A stretch of 64,000 bases of DNA, from the NCBI RefSeq assembly GCF_015665295.1, contig NZ_JADFAJ010000018.1, positions 1-64,000 on the forward strand, given 5' to 3'. The notes under the pieces are model-generated. The model was given only the letters and a program-made list of their open reading frames with translations. It made no database searches and had not been told where the DNA came from. How positions within the stretch are numbered: position 1 is the first letter of the stretch; every line of letters begins with the position of its first letter. Shown one piece after another: positions 1 to 8,677 of the stretch. The position numbers and the translations under genes were made by a program. This DNA comes from Maricaulis sp. Its GTDB lineage: Bacteria > Pseudomonadota > Alphaproteobacteria > Caulobacterales > Maricaulaceae.

Positions 1-126
1 CGCGAATAGGGCGTAGTTCTGGCATTCCTGTGGGCGTTCATCCGGGCTCTCCTCGATGGCTGATCGTTTCGCAACAACCAGTCTCAAGGCTTCAGCCCGG
101 GTGAACAACCTTATGAGAACTCACAA

Positions 127-1038
127 CTAGGCACTGTCGAGCAGGGAGTTCGCTGCGCTGCCGAGGACGCTGGCCAATTGCCGGAAACCATCGGTGAGTG
201 GCGAGCCCTGCCGCCAGACCAGAGCGATATTGCGTTCGGCTGACGGCGTATCGATACGGCGATAGACCAGCACGTCATCGCGCCGGGCCTCACAGGTGAC
301 ATAGAGCTGGGGCAGGACCGCCACGCCGGCGCCCAGCGCGGCCATGTGGCGGATGGCGTCAAGGCTGGTCCCTTCATAGTCGGTCGATATGAAGGCGCCC
401 GCTGCATGGGCCAGTTCGGAGACCAGTGAGGTCAGACGGTGCCCCATGCCCAGCGTCAGGACCGGCCGCCCGGCCAGCTGGTCGAGACCGATCGGTCCTG
501 TGTCGGCGGCCAGAGGGTCATCGCCCGGAACGGCAATCCAAAGGCTCTCCTTGAACAGGTGGGCGGACTCGGTCGGGCTGTGGTCTTCCGGTGTCGAGAT
601 CAGCACGTCCATCTGACCATCGGTGAGTTTTTCCTGCAGTTCGACCGTGGATTCCTCGCGGATCGAGAGGCGCAGGTCGGGGAAGTCGCGGTGCAGTGCG
701 GCTGTCGCGCGCGGCAGGAGATAGGGACCGATGGTCGGTAGTGCGCCCAGTCGCACGCGGCCATAAAGCCCCATGCCACCGCTCTTGGCGATCGATTGCA
801 TGTCTTCCATCTGGCGCAACACATAGCGGGCCCGGCGCACGATTTCCGCCCCGAGCGGCGTCAGCCTCGCCCCGTAACGGCCGCGCTCGAAGACGATAAC
901 CCCCAGATGCGCCTCGGCTTCGGCGATCTGCGCGGACAGGCTTGGCTGGCTGACATGAAGCTGTTCGGCGGCGTCCGAGAAACGCCCGGTTTCCGCTGTG
1001 GCGACAAGATATTGCAGCTGCCGGAGGGTCGGTCTCAT
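127..1038 (-). CDS. LysR-family transcriptional regulator, OxyR-like but lacking the peroxidatic Cys
   Basis: N-terminal LysR wHTH (LRQLQYLVATAETGRFSDAAEQLHVSQPSLSAQI) and OxyR-like LGALPTIGPYLLPR; the only Cys is in YVTCEARRD. Divergent from an SbtA-like gene. Confidence 0.88.
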   Translation of the reverse strand: MRPTLRQLQYLVATAETGRFSDAAEQLHVSQPSLSAQIAEAEAHLGVIVFERGRYGARLTPLGAEIVRRARYVLRQMEDMQSIAKSGGMGLYGRVRLGALPTIGPYLLPRATAALHRDFPDLRLSIREESTVELQEKLTDGQMDVLISTPEDHSPTESAHLFKESLWIAVPGDDPLAADTGPIGLDQLAGRPVLTLGMGHRLTSLVSELAHAAGAFISTDYEGTSLDAIRHMAALGAGVAVLPQLYVTCEARRDDVLVYRRIDTPSAERNIALVWRQGSPLTDGFRQLASVLGSAANSLLDSA

Positions 1039-1040
1039 TT

Positions 1041-1077
1041 ATAGTCTCACCCTATTCATAAGATAGATATCTTATCT
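1041..1077. promoter_or_regulatory. OxyR/LysR-type operator: ATAG-N7-CTAT-N7-ATAG (three of four canonical half-sites) overlapping the palindrome ATAAGATA-GA-TATCTTAT
   Basis: ATAG 1041-1044, CTAT 1052-1055, ATAG 1063-1066; perfect 8-bp inverted repeat at 1058-1075. Confidence 0.6.
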
Positions 1078-1290
1078 TTTAGCTATTCATTCGGGGGCGT
1101 TAGTCAAGCCCTGCCTGATCGTTCCCCTGTCCTGATCAAGTGGTTCAACGCCGGTATGCGGCTATATAAGGGTGTCCCTCGCACGCGCCCGCCCCACACC
1201 GGTAGGCCCGGCCAGTCCTGCGTGTCCCCGCAAGTCCCTGGTCGGGCCGCTCCTTTTTGAAGGCCCGATTCACAACGCGAGGAAGATGAC

Positions 1291-2277
1291 ATGGATTGGC
1301 TAAGCTTGGCCGGAACGACCCTGTTCTCACCGGCCGTTCTCTTCTTTATGCTCGGATTGCTGGCGGCAATGGTGCGATCCGATCTCGCCATCCCCGAGGC
1401 CGTGGCCAAGGGCCTGTCGCTCTATCTGGTCATGGCGATCGGCTTCAAGGGCGGCGCTGAAATGGCGTTGGCAGACCCGGCCTCACTCATTCTTCTGCTG
1501 GGCGCGGGCATCGTCCTGTCCGCCGGTCTGCCCCTGATCGGATTCGGACTGTTGCGGAGCACCACTGGTGTCGACCGGGTCGACGCAGCGGCGATCGCCG
1601 CCCATTACGGCTCGATCTCCATTGTGACATTCATCGCGGCCAAGGATGCCGGAGAGGCGCTCGGCCAGCCCGGAGGCGGCTATATGGTCGCCGTGGCTGC
1701 CGCGATGGAGGCGCCGGCCATCCTGACCGGTCTCATCCTCGCCGGGCGAGCCCTGGCAAGTCCGGGGCAGGCTGCACCGGGGCTTTCCACCTCGGTCATT
1801 CGTGAAGCCTTCACCAATGGGTCGATCCTGCTGCTGCTGGGCGCTTTCGCCATCGGCTGGATCAGCGGGCCGGCCGGGATGGCCACTGTCGAGCCCTTCT
1901 TTGTCGACATTTTCCGCGGTGTGCTTTGCCTCTTCCTGCTCGATATGGGCCTGATCGCCGGCCGAGGCCTTGTCCAGCACCGCACTCTCCTGCGCTGGCC
2001 GCTGATCGGCTTCGGCCTCTACATGCCGCCCATCGGGGCGGGGATTGCGCTGGTGGCCAGCTGGCTGCTTGGCCTGACACCGGGGGATGGCGCCCTGTTG
2101 ATGACCTTGTCGGCCTCGGCATCCTATATTGCCGTCCCCGCAGCCATGCGTCTCGCCCTGCCGCAAGCCAAGGCCGCGCTCTCACTGACGCTCTCGCTTG
2201 GCGTCACCTTTCCGTTCAATCTGATGGTCGGCATCCCGGTTTACGCCTGGCTGGCCGGTCGCATCCTGGAGGTTTGA
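1291..2277 (+). CDS. sbtA: SbtA-like sodium-dependent bicarbonate transport permease
   Basis: Family-characteristic stretches FFMLGLLAAMVRSDLAIPEAVAKGLSLYLVMAIGFKGG, AAIAAHYGSISIVTFIAAKDAG and AMEAPAI; about 10 hydrophobic segments. Confidence 0.88.
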   Translation: MDWLSLAGTTLFSPAVLFFMLGLLAAMVRSDLAIPEAVAKGLSLYLVMAIGFKGGAEMALADPASLILLLGAGIVLSAGLPLIGFGLLRSTTGVDRVDAAAIAAHYGSISIVTFIAAKDAGEALGQPGGGYMVAVAAAMEAPAILTGLILAGRALASPGQAAPGLSTSVIREAFTNGSILLLLGAFAIGWISGPAGMATVEPFFVDIFRGVLCLFLLDMGLIAGRGLVQHRTLLRWPLIGFGLYMPPIGAGIALVASWLLGLTPGDGALLMTLSASASYIAVPAAMRLALPQAKAALSLTLSLGVTFPFNLMVGIPVYAWLAGRILEV

Positions 2278-2279
2278 TC

Positions 2280-2597
2280 ATGCAAAACTGGCAATCCAAA
2301 TGCCGCGTGGAAATCCTCGCTGACGAAGTCCACATGACGAAATTCGAGACCTGCCTGGCTGCCGCCGAGGTCACCCATTGGACGGTGCGGCCCCTGGCCC
2401 GCGGGCGTCACGGCGATGACCACTGGAACCGGAGCGGCCATATTGTCGATGCTGGGCGCCAGGCGGCGCTGGTCTTCTTTGTTGGGGCACCCGAGCTCGA
2501 TCCGCTCCTGGAGCGGCTGGACCCGCTTCTCCGGGCCTATTCGGCCGACCTCTATTGCCAGAAGGATTGGCTGCGGCGGTCGGTAGAGACGCCATAA
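2280..2597 (+). CDS. PII-like small protein (SbtB-like candidate) following SbtA
   Basis: ATG at 2280, 2 nt after the sbtA stop, with GGAGG upstream; 105 aa with a PII-like size and beta-alpha-beta pattern (CRVEILADE...ALVFFVGA). Lies inside longer ORF 1926..2597. Confidence 0.6.
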   Translation: MQNWQSKCRVEILADEVHMTKFETCLAAAEVTHWTVRPLARGRHGDDHWNRSGHIVDAGRQAALVFFVGAPELDPLLERLDPLLRAYSADLYCQKDWLRRSVETP

Positions 2598-2624
2598 ACC
2601 GCACGCCCGGCCGTGAGGCAAAAG

Positions 2625-2660
2625 AAACGGGGCCCGACCAATCGGTCGGGCCCCGTTTTT
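2625..2660. terminator. Strong hairpin between convergent PII-like and carbonic anhydrase genes, probably bidirectional
   Basis: AAACGGGGCCCGACC-AATC-GGTCGGGCCCCGTTT followed by a T run; T-rich on the minus strand too. Confidence 0.85.
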
Positions 2661-2680
2661 GTTCTCCGACGACTGTCTGA

Positions 2681-3421
2681 TCAGTCTGACAGCAGCACAT
2701 AGCGGCGATGCGCCGGCAGGACCGGGCGGGCATTGTCCTCGACCAGGTCGGTGAAGGCCCGGATCTGTTCTGCCGAGGCTTCGATGGGTGTCGGGAAGAC
2801 CGTCCAGCTGACAATTTCCGAGCAGGGCGGCGTGGTCAGCGAGCCCTCATAACGGAAGACCGGTTCGTCTGCCGGGATGAAGCGCTCGAGCGACAGCATG
2901 GCAGGACCCGCGCCGGACTCACCTTCGCCCGGGATGGCGGCCCAGAGTGTCTCGAGGTCCGGATGTGCTTCACCTTCCTCGAACATGACGCCGACCACGG
3001 CGAGGGCGCCGTCTTCCGAAGCGGTCACGAAGTGCACTTCCATCGGGAAGTCCTGACCATCGATGTGATGCTCGGAGCGGGCGTGGAAGTGGAATTGCAG
3101 CAGGGTGAAGTCGACGCCATTCAGCGTCAGGCCGGCATCAACGCTGTCAGCGCTGTAGGTGACGCCGTGCGCATTGCGGCTGACCTGCACACCCGAGATC
3201 GAGTTCAGCATCAGGGATGGTGCGGCACCGCTGGCGGAAATGGCGCCGGTGAGGTCGATCGGGCTTTGCTGGGTCCCCGCCGAGCAGACACCAAATTCCT
3301 CGCTCAACGAACCCCAGTGATCCGGGCCGGTATCACCGTGATAGCTCCAGTCCTCGGCACTGGCCAGGGCGGAAACAGACAGGGCGACGGCAATGCCGGT
3401 CGCGGTGGACAAGGTCTTCAT
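2681..3421 (-). CDS. Alpha-type carbonic anhydrase with signal peptide
   Basis: Signal peptide MKTLSTATGIAVALSVSALASA; zinc-site motif FHFHARSEHHIDG...MEVHFV; QQSPIDL; SLTTPPCSE. Confidence 0.95.
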   Translation of the reverse strand: MKTLSTATGIAVALSVSALASAEDWSYHGDTGPDHWGSLSEEFGVCSAGTQQSPIDLTGAISASGAAPSLMLNSISGVQVSRNAHGVTYSADSVDAGLTLNGVDFTLLQFHFHARSEHHIDGQDFPMEVHFVTASEDGALAVVGVMFEEGEAHPDLETLWAAIPGEGESGAGPAMLSLERFIPADEPVFRYEGSLTTPPCSEIVSWTVFPTPIEASAEQIRAFTDLVEDNARPVLPAHRRYVLLSD

Positions 3422-3561
3422 GAAGGGTCTCCCAAGAGTTGATGCGGGTGAAATGGGTTGCCGCCCGATCAGTTTCGAATACCAGTTTCAAAGCACTTCC
3501 ATAGGATTTGGCTATGAAAAAGTGGTCCCGGAACCGGCATGTGGTTGACCTGTGTCGAGGC

Positions 3562-3593
3562 AAAAAAACGGCCGCCTCGAGAACGAGGCGGCC
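3562..3593 (-). terminator. Rho-independent terminator after gcrA
   Basis: GGCCGCCTCG-AGAA-CGAGGCGGCC with a 7-nt T run on the minus strand. Confidence 0.85.
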
Positions 3594-3627
3594 ATTGTCT
3601 GTCCCGATACCTGGGTGAGGGGTCGGG

Positions 3628-4158
3628 TCAGAAATTGAAGCGGCGCGTGGCGGCGATTGCGTCGAGGGCGGCCGAGGCATCGGAATTGCGGCGGCGGCGC
3701 TTCTGGCTGGGCTGGTAGGCCATGTCAGAGTGGGCATTGCAGTAGGCATGGCCAGTGTCGGCCTTGCGACCGCAGAAGCGGAATTCGGATTGCGCCGGAT
3801 CGCCGATCGGCCATTTGCACATGCTTTCGCGAAGCGTCAGCACGGTGGCAAATTCGCCAGAGGGAAGAACGGCTGGCTCCACCGGCGCCGGCGCGGCAGT
3901 GGGGGGCGCTGAGGGGGAGGGGCGCGCAACAGTGCGCGCCGGCGCGGTGGTCGCCGTCGGGGTGCGCGGGCGGGAGGGTTTGGCGGTGCGGCGGGCCGGG
4001 CGCGACGGTGTCGCCCGACCTGAAAGGCCAAGACGGTGAACCTTGCCAATCACGGCATTGCGGGTCACACCACCGAGCTGTTTCGCAATCTGACTCGCGC
4101 TCAGGCCTTCCGACCAGAGTTTCTTGAGTTCTTCCACGCGTTCGTCAGTCCAAGCCAT
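3628..4158 (-). CDS. gcrA: GcrA cell cycle regulator
   Basis: MAWTDERVEELKKLWSEGLSASQIAKQLGGVTRNAVIGKVHRLGLSGR is the GcrA DNA-binding domain; C-terminal CKWPIGDP...FCGR...YCNAH. Confidence 0.96.
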   Translation of the reverse strand: MAWTDERVEELKKLWSEGLSASQIAKQLGGVTRNAVIGKVHRLGLSGRATPSRPARRTAKPSRPRTPTATTAPARTVARPSPSAPPTAAPAPVEPAVLPSGEFATVLTLRESMCKWPIGDPAQSEFRFCGRKADTGHAYCNAHSDMAYQPSQKRRRRNSDASAALDAIAATRRFNF

Positions 4159-4335
4159 TGCCCTAGTCTCCCGTCTGGGATGCGTCTGCCTACCTTGGTG
4201 ATGGTAAACCGCGCATTGCTCAATGCATGTTTAATTACACTAGATATTGTACCCACGCAGAGCAGTGCCACAAGATGGGGTTATGGTCATACCTGTGGAA
4301 AGCTCACTTGCATACCCAATCGTTAACGAAGATGG

Positions 4336-4350
4336 TTACCGGGAAATTAA
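4336..4350. promoter_or_regulatory. CtrA-like site TTAC-N7-TTAA in the gcrA/ABC-permease divergent region
   Basis: TTAC CGGGAAA TTAA, one mismatch to TTAA-N7-TTAA. Confidence 0.35.
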
Positions 4351-4362
4351 GGGTAATTCGAT

Positions 4363-5175
4363 ATGAGTAACGTCGCCTTAACTGATTTTCCACGTCCCAA
4401 GAAGTTTGGCCTTTTCAATGTCTTGGGACTTTGGACCTTGTACAAGAAGGAAGTCCGGCGATTCCTCAAGGTCGGCATGCAGACGGTGCTCGCGCCGGTT
4501 GCGACGACGCTGCTTTACATGACCGTATTTGCGGTCGCGATCGGCGCCCGGCGGGGCGATGTCGGCGGAATTCCGTTTGCGGAGTTTCTAGCTCCCGGCC
4601 TCATCCTGATGGGATTGCTGAATAACGCCTTCGCCAATTCCGGGTCGTCGATCCTGGTGTCCAAGGTCCAGGGCAATACGGTCGACTTCCTGATGCCGCC
4701 CCTGTCGGCGCTGGAACTCTTCATCGCCTTCACGGCCGGCGCGATGACGCGCGGCATCCTTGTCGCCGCCGTCACGGCGCTCACCCTGGTGCCCTTCCTC
4801 AACATGATGCCGGCCCATTGGTGGGCGGTCTTCTATTTTGGCATCAGCGCGGCCGCCATGTTGTCGATGATCGGCATTATTGGCGGGCTGTGGGCAGAGA
4901 AATTCGATCACATGGCGGCGGTCACCACCTTCGTTATCACGCCGCTGACCTTCCTGTCGGGTACCTTCTACTCGATCACCAACCTGCCCGGACCGCTGGC
5001 AACGATCAGTCATTTCAACCCGTTCTTCTACATGATTGACGGCTTCCGCTACGGCTTCACCGGGCATGCCGACGGCAATCTCATGATCGGGGTGGTCCTG
5101 CTCGCCGCGATCAACCTTGCACTCGGCGCGCTCAGCTATGCGCTGCTGCATGCAGGCTGGCGCTTGAAGAGCTGA
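4363..5175 (+). CDS. ABC-2 type transporter permease
   Basis: Six hydrophobic segments; ABC-2 signature LTFLSGTFYSITNLPGPLATISHFNPFFYMIDGFRYG. Confidence 0.9.
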   Translation: MSNVALTDFPRPKKFGLFNVLGLWTLYKKEVRRFLKVGMQTVLAPVATTLLYMTVFAVAIGARRGDVGGIPFAEFLAPGLILMGLLNNAFANSGSSILVSKVQGNTVDFLMPPLSALELFIAFTAGAMTRGILVAAVTALTLVPFLNMMPAHWWAVFYFGISAAAMLSMIGIIGGLWAEKFDHMAAVTTFVITPLTFLSGTFYSITNLPGPLATISHFNPFFYMIDGFRYGFTGHADGNLMIGVVLLAAINLALGALSYALLHAGWRLKS

Positions 5176-5255
5176 ACGGGGCGGCCTAGAGGAGAGGCAA
5201 GGCCCGCAGCGAGACCGGGTCAAACCCGCCAGCCGGCACTCCAGGAGGATACGAC

Positions 5256-6443
5256 ATGCCCGCACCGATGATGGATACCTACGCCCCGCCGGATCTGGTC
5301 TTCGACCACGGCAAGGGCCCGCGCCTCTACACTGCCGATGGCGACGGGTATCTCGACTTCATTTCGGGCATCGCGGTGAATTGCCTGGGGCATGCGCATC
5401 CCAAAGCGGTCGCCGCCCTTACCGAGCAGGCCGGCAAGCTCTGGCACCTGTCCAACATGTTCAAGGTTCCGGCCGGCATCGAGCTGGCGGAAAAGCTGAC
5501 CAAGGCAACTTTCGCCGACCGCGTCTTCTTCACCAATTCCGGTGCCGAGGCGATGGAATGTGCGCTCAAGACGGCGCGCCGCTATCACTTCGTGAACGGC
5601 AATCCGCAACGCTACCGCATCATCACCTTCACCGGTGCCTTCCACGGCCGCACCTATGGTGCGATCAATGCTGGCGGCAATCCGAAATATCTCGAGGGTT
5701 TCGGCCCGGCGATGGAAGGGTTCGACCAGGTCGAGTTCGGCGATCACGAGGCACTCAAGGCCGCTATTTCCGAAGAGACCGCGGCGATCTGTATCGAGCC
5801 CGTCCAGGGTGAGGGCGGCGTGCGTGCCGTGCCCGAGCAATGCCTGCGGGGTCTGCGTCAGCTTTGCGACGAGCACGGCCTCCTGCTGATCTATGATGAA
5901 GTCCAGTCCGGCGCGGGCCGGACCGGCAAGCTGTTCGCCCACCAGTGGGTCGACGGTGCCGAGCCGGACATCATGGCCGCAGCCAAGGGTATCGGCGGCG
6001 GTTTCCCGATGGGCGCCTGCCTGGCGACCGAAGCGGCAGCCGAGGGCATGGTCGTCGGTACGCATGGATCGACCTATGGCGGTGGCCCGCTGGCCATGGC
6101 CGTCGGCAATGTCGTGTTCGACGAGCTGACGTCTGACGGTTTCCTCGATCATGTGGTTGATGTCTCCAACTACCTGTCGCAGCAATTGCACGGCCTCATG
6201 GACCGGCATGCCGACAAGGTGGAGGAGGTGCGTGGCAAGGGTCTGCTGATCGGCATGAAGCTCAAGGCCGGCTTCGACCCCAAGAAGCTTGCGGGTCTGG
6301 CGCGTGATCGCCACCTGCTGATCGGGGCCGCGGGTGACAATGTGGCCCGCATGGCGCCGCCGCTGATCATTACCAAGGACGATGCCAGCGAGGCGGTCGC
6401 CGTGCTGGATGAAGCCCTGGCGGCGCTCGAGCCAATGGCCTGA
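5256..6443 (+). CDS. argD: Acetylornithine aminotransferase (class III PLP)
   Basis: FFTNSGAEAMECALKTARRYH, ITFTGAFHGRTYGA, LLIYDEVQSGAGRTGKLFAHQ, KGIGGGFPMGACL. Confidence 0.93.
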   Translation: MPAPMMDTYAPPDLVFDHGKGPRLYTADGDGYLDFISGIAVNCLGHAHPKAVAALTEQAGKLWHLSNMFKVPAGIELAEKLTKATFADRVFFTNSGAEAMECALKTARRYHFVNGNPQRYRIITFTGAFHGRTYGAINAGGNPKYLEGFGPAMEGFDQVEFGDHEALKAAISEETAAICIEPVQGEGGVRAVPEQCLRGLRQLCDEHGLLLIYDEVQSGAGRTGKLFAHQWVDGAEPDIMAAAKGIGGGFPMGACLATEAAAEGMVVGTHGSTYGGGPLAMAVGNVVFDELTSDGFLDHVVDVSNYLSQQLHGLMDRHADKVEEVRGKGLLIGMKLKAGFDPKKLAGLARDRHLLIGAAGDNVARMAPPLIITKDDASEAVAVLDEALAALEPMA

Positions 6444-6479
6444 CGCTGTCGGGCCTGTATCATCGACAAGGATTCCACC

Positions 6480-7400
6480 GTGAGTGACCCGCTCGGAGAA
6501 CACGACAATATCGTTGCCGGCTTTCAGATCGAAGGCCGCACCGTGCGCGGGCGGGTCACGCGGATGGGATCCGTGCTCGACGAGATCCTCTCGGCCCACG
6601 ACTATCCCGAGCCGGTGGCGCGTCTTCTGGGTGAAGCCGTCCTGATCACGACGCTGGTCGGTGACGCGCTGAAGTTTGACGGTCGCCTGATCGTCCAGGC
6701 CCAGGGCGACGGTCCGGTGCGTTTCCTGGTCGCTGAACATGTCAGCGGCGAGGGCGTGCGCGGCTTTGCGTCGCTGGACCGCGTCGCTGTCGAGGCCGCC
6801 CTGGCGCAGGCGCCGGAACCGGATGCGATGATGACGACCCTGCTCGGCCACGGCTCTTTCGCCATGACGATCGATCATGGTCCGGACATGGACCAGTATC
6901 AGGGCGTGGTGGCGCTTGAGGGCACGAGTCTGAGTGAGGTCGCAGAGACCTATTTTCGCCAGTCCGAGCAGACGCCGACCCGTCTTCATTGTGCGATTGG
7001 CGAGATCTGGTCAGGTGATCAGGACCGGCAGTGGCGCGGCGGCGGGGCCCTGCTCCAGTCTGTCGCCGGCGATGAGGCGCGTGGCTCTGCCGACGAGGAC
7101 TGGGATCATGCCCGGGCCCTGTTTGAAACCGTCGAGGATGGCGAGCTGCTCGACCCCGACCTGTCGGCCGGGGCGCTTCTCTATCGGCTGTTCAACGAGG
7201 ATGGCGTGCGCCTCCTCGAGCCGGCCAGTGTCGCGAAACGCTGTTCGTGTGAGCGCGAACGACTGCGCCGCATCATTGCGTCCTTCCCGGCCGATGACCG
7301 GGCCGAGATGGAGACCGACGGGGCCATCGTGATGACCTGCGAATATTGCAATCGCGACTGGAAGTTTGATCCCCTCGAGGTCGATGGCGCGGTGTCCTGA
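6480..7400 (+). CDS. hslO: Hsp33 redox-regulated chaperone (GTG start)
   Basis: C-terminal CSCERERL...CEYCNRDW (CxC...CxxC zinc motif). Confidence 0.92.
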   Translation: MSDPLGEHDNIVAGFQIEGRTVRGRVTRMGSVLDEILSAHDYPEPVARLLGEAVLITTLVGDALKFDGRLIVQAQGDGPVRFLVAEHVSGEGVRGFASLDRVAVEAALAQAPEPDAMMTTLLGHGSFAMTIDHGPDMDQYQGVVALEGTSLSEVAETYFRQSEQTPTRLHCAIGEIWSGDQDRQWRGGGALLQSVAGDEARGSADEDWDHARALFETVEDGELLDPDLSAGALLYRLFNEDGVRLLEPASVAKRCSCERERLRRIIASFPADDRAEMETDGAIVMTCEYCNRDWKFDPLEVDGAVS

Positions 7401-7522
7401 CCATTGGCCTTGATTGCCGGATCGCATTGCGGCGCAGCATAACTAGTTTGCCGACAGCAACGCTCCGGTAACGCCTCGGGCGGAGAGTGCCGACCGATCG
7501 GGGAAGGCAAGCGTCGCGCGAT

Positions 7523-8677
7523 ATGGACTCCAAGACACTCATCCTGGCGCTTGTGCCGGTCATTCTGGCTGGCGTGTTTATCCATGCAGTGAATGCGGCT
7601 ATCCAGCAAAACAGTGACGGGCCGCGCTGGTGGCTGGCCGGGACGGCCACCCATGGCATCGGTCTCGGCCTGATCTCGCTGCGCGGTGTTGTCCCGGACG
7701 CCCTCGGTGTCGTGCTGGGCGACATGCTCGCGGCGGGCGGCTTCATCATCATGCTCGAGGGCGTTGCCCGGTTTGCCGGGGGGCGGGTCCCGCGCTGGCA
7801 GTCGGGTGGTCTGGCCGCGCTCATGGTGATCGGCTTTCCGGCCTTCACCTGGGGTTTGGACAGTGCCGCCCTGCGCTTCGCCGTTTTCGGCCTCGGGGTA
7901 ATCATTCCCAACCTGCTCATGCTGCCCTACCTGTCGGTAATCGGACGGCGCGACGGGCAGCCCGGCGTGCGTCTGCTGCGCTATACGATCTATTATTTCG
8001 TAGCCTCGCTGGCCGTGATCTGCGCCGGGGTGCTGCTGTTCGATCCCGAACTTCCCAGCGTGCTGGCGCCAAACCAGATGGTCGCAATCGGTATTCTCTC
8101 GCTGACCGTGGTCGAGACCAATCTGGTCTTCGGCTTCGTGCTCTTGTCGGCCGGACATTCAGCCTCGGTCCTGAGGCGCGCGGCGCTGACAGATCACCTG
8201 ACCGGCCTCCCCAATCGCCGCGCTTTCGAAGCGCTGGTTCACCGTGTTTTCTGCGAGGCCGCGACAGCCGGCCGGCAGTCCGCGCTGGCGGTCTTCGATG
8301 TCGATCATTTCAAGCGGGTCAACGACACGCACGGGCATGATGTCGGGGATGCAGTGCTGCAGCATGTGGCGCAGGTCCTCAACGGCGAGATCCGCGACAC
8401 CGACCATGTCGCGCGCCTCGGCGGCGAGGAATTCGTGGCGCTCATTCATGCCGGAGCGCAGGCCAGTGTCGGCGAAATTGCCGACCGTGTTCGGCAGGCC
8501 GTCGAGGACGCGCCGTTTGTGCGGGACGGGCAGGTGATCGCGATCACCATCTCGGCGGGCCTCGTCGCGGTCAACGGCGATGAGCCCTCGCTGACGCGCC
8601 TGTTCAAGCGCGCTGATGAAGCGCTCTACGAGGCCAAGGGGGCCGGGCGCAACCGGGTCATTCTCGCGGCTGCCTAG
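7523..8677 (+). CDS. Membrane-anchored diguanylate cyclase (GGEEF, with I-site)
   Basis: N-terminal hydrophobic segments; ARLGGEEFVALIH; RxxD (RDTD) five residues upstream of GGEEF. ORF may start at 7487. Confidence 0.9.
   Translation: MDSKTLILALVPVILAGVFIHAVNAAIQQNSDGPRWWLAGTATHGIGLGLISLRGVVPDALGVVLGDMLAAGGFIIMLEGVARFAGGRVPRWQSGGLAALMVIGFPAFTWGLDSAALRFAVFGLGVIIPNLLMLPYLSVIGRRDGQPGVRLLRYTIYYFVASLAVICAGVLLFDPELPSVLAPNQMVAIGILSLTVVETNLVFGFVLLSAGHSASVLRRAALTDHLTGLPNRRAFEALVHRVFCEAATAGRQSALAVFDVDHFKRVNDTHGHDVGDAVLQHVAQVLNGEIRDTDHVARLGGEEFVALIHAGAQASVGEIADRVRQAVEDAPFVRDGQVIAITISAGLVAVNGDEPSLTRLFKRADEALYEAKGAGRNRVILAAA

Noticed and set aside
5220-6989. 589-aa minus-strand ORF
   Set aside because: Antisense to argD and hslO, both of which have strong family motifs.
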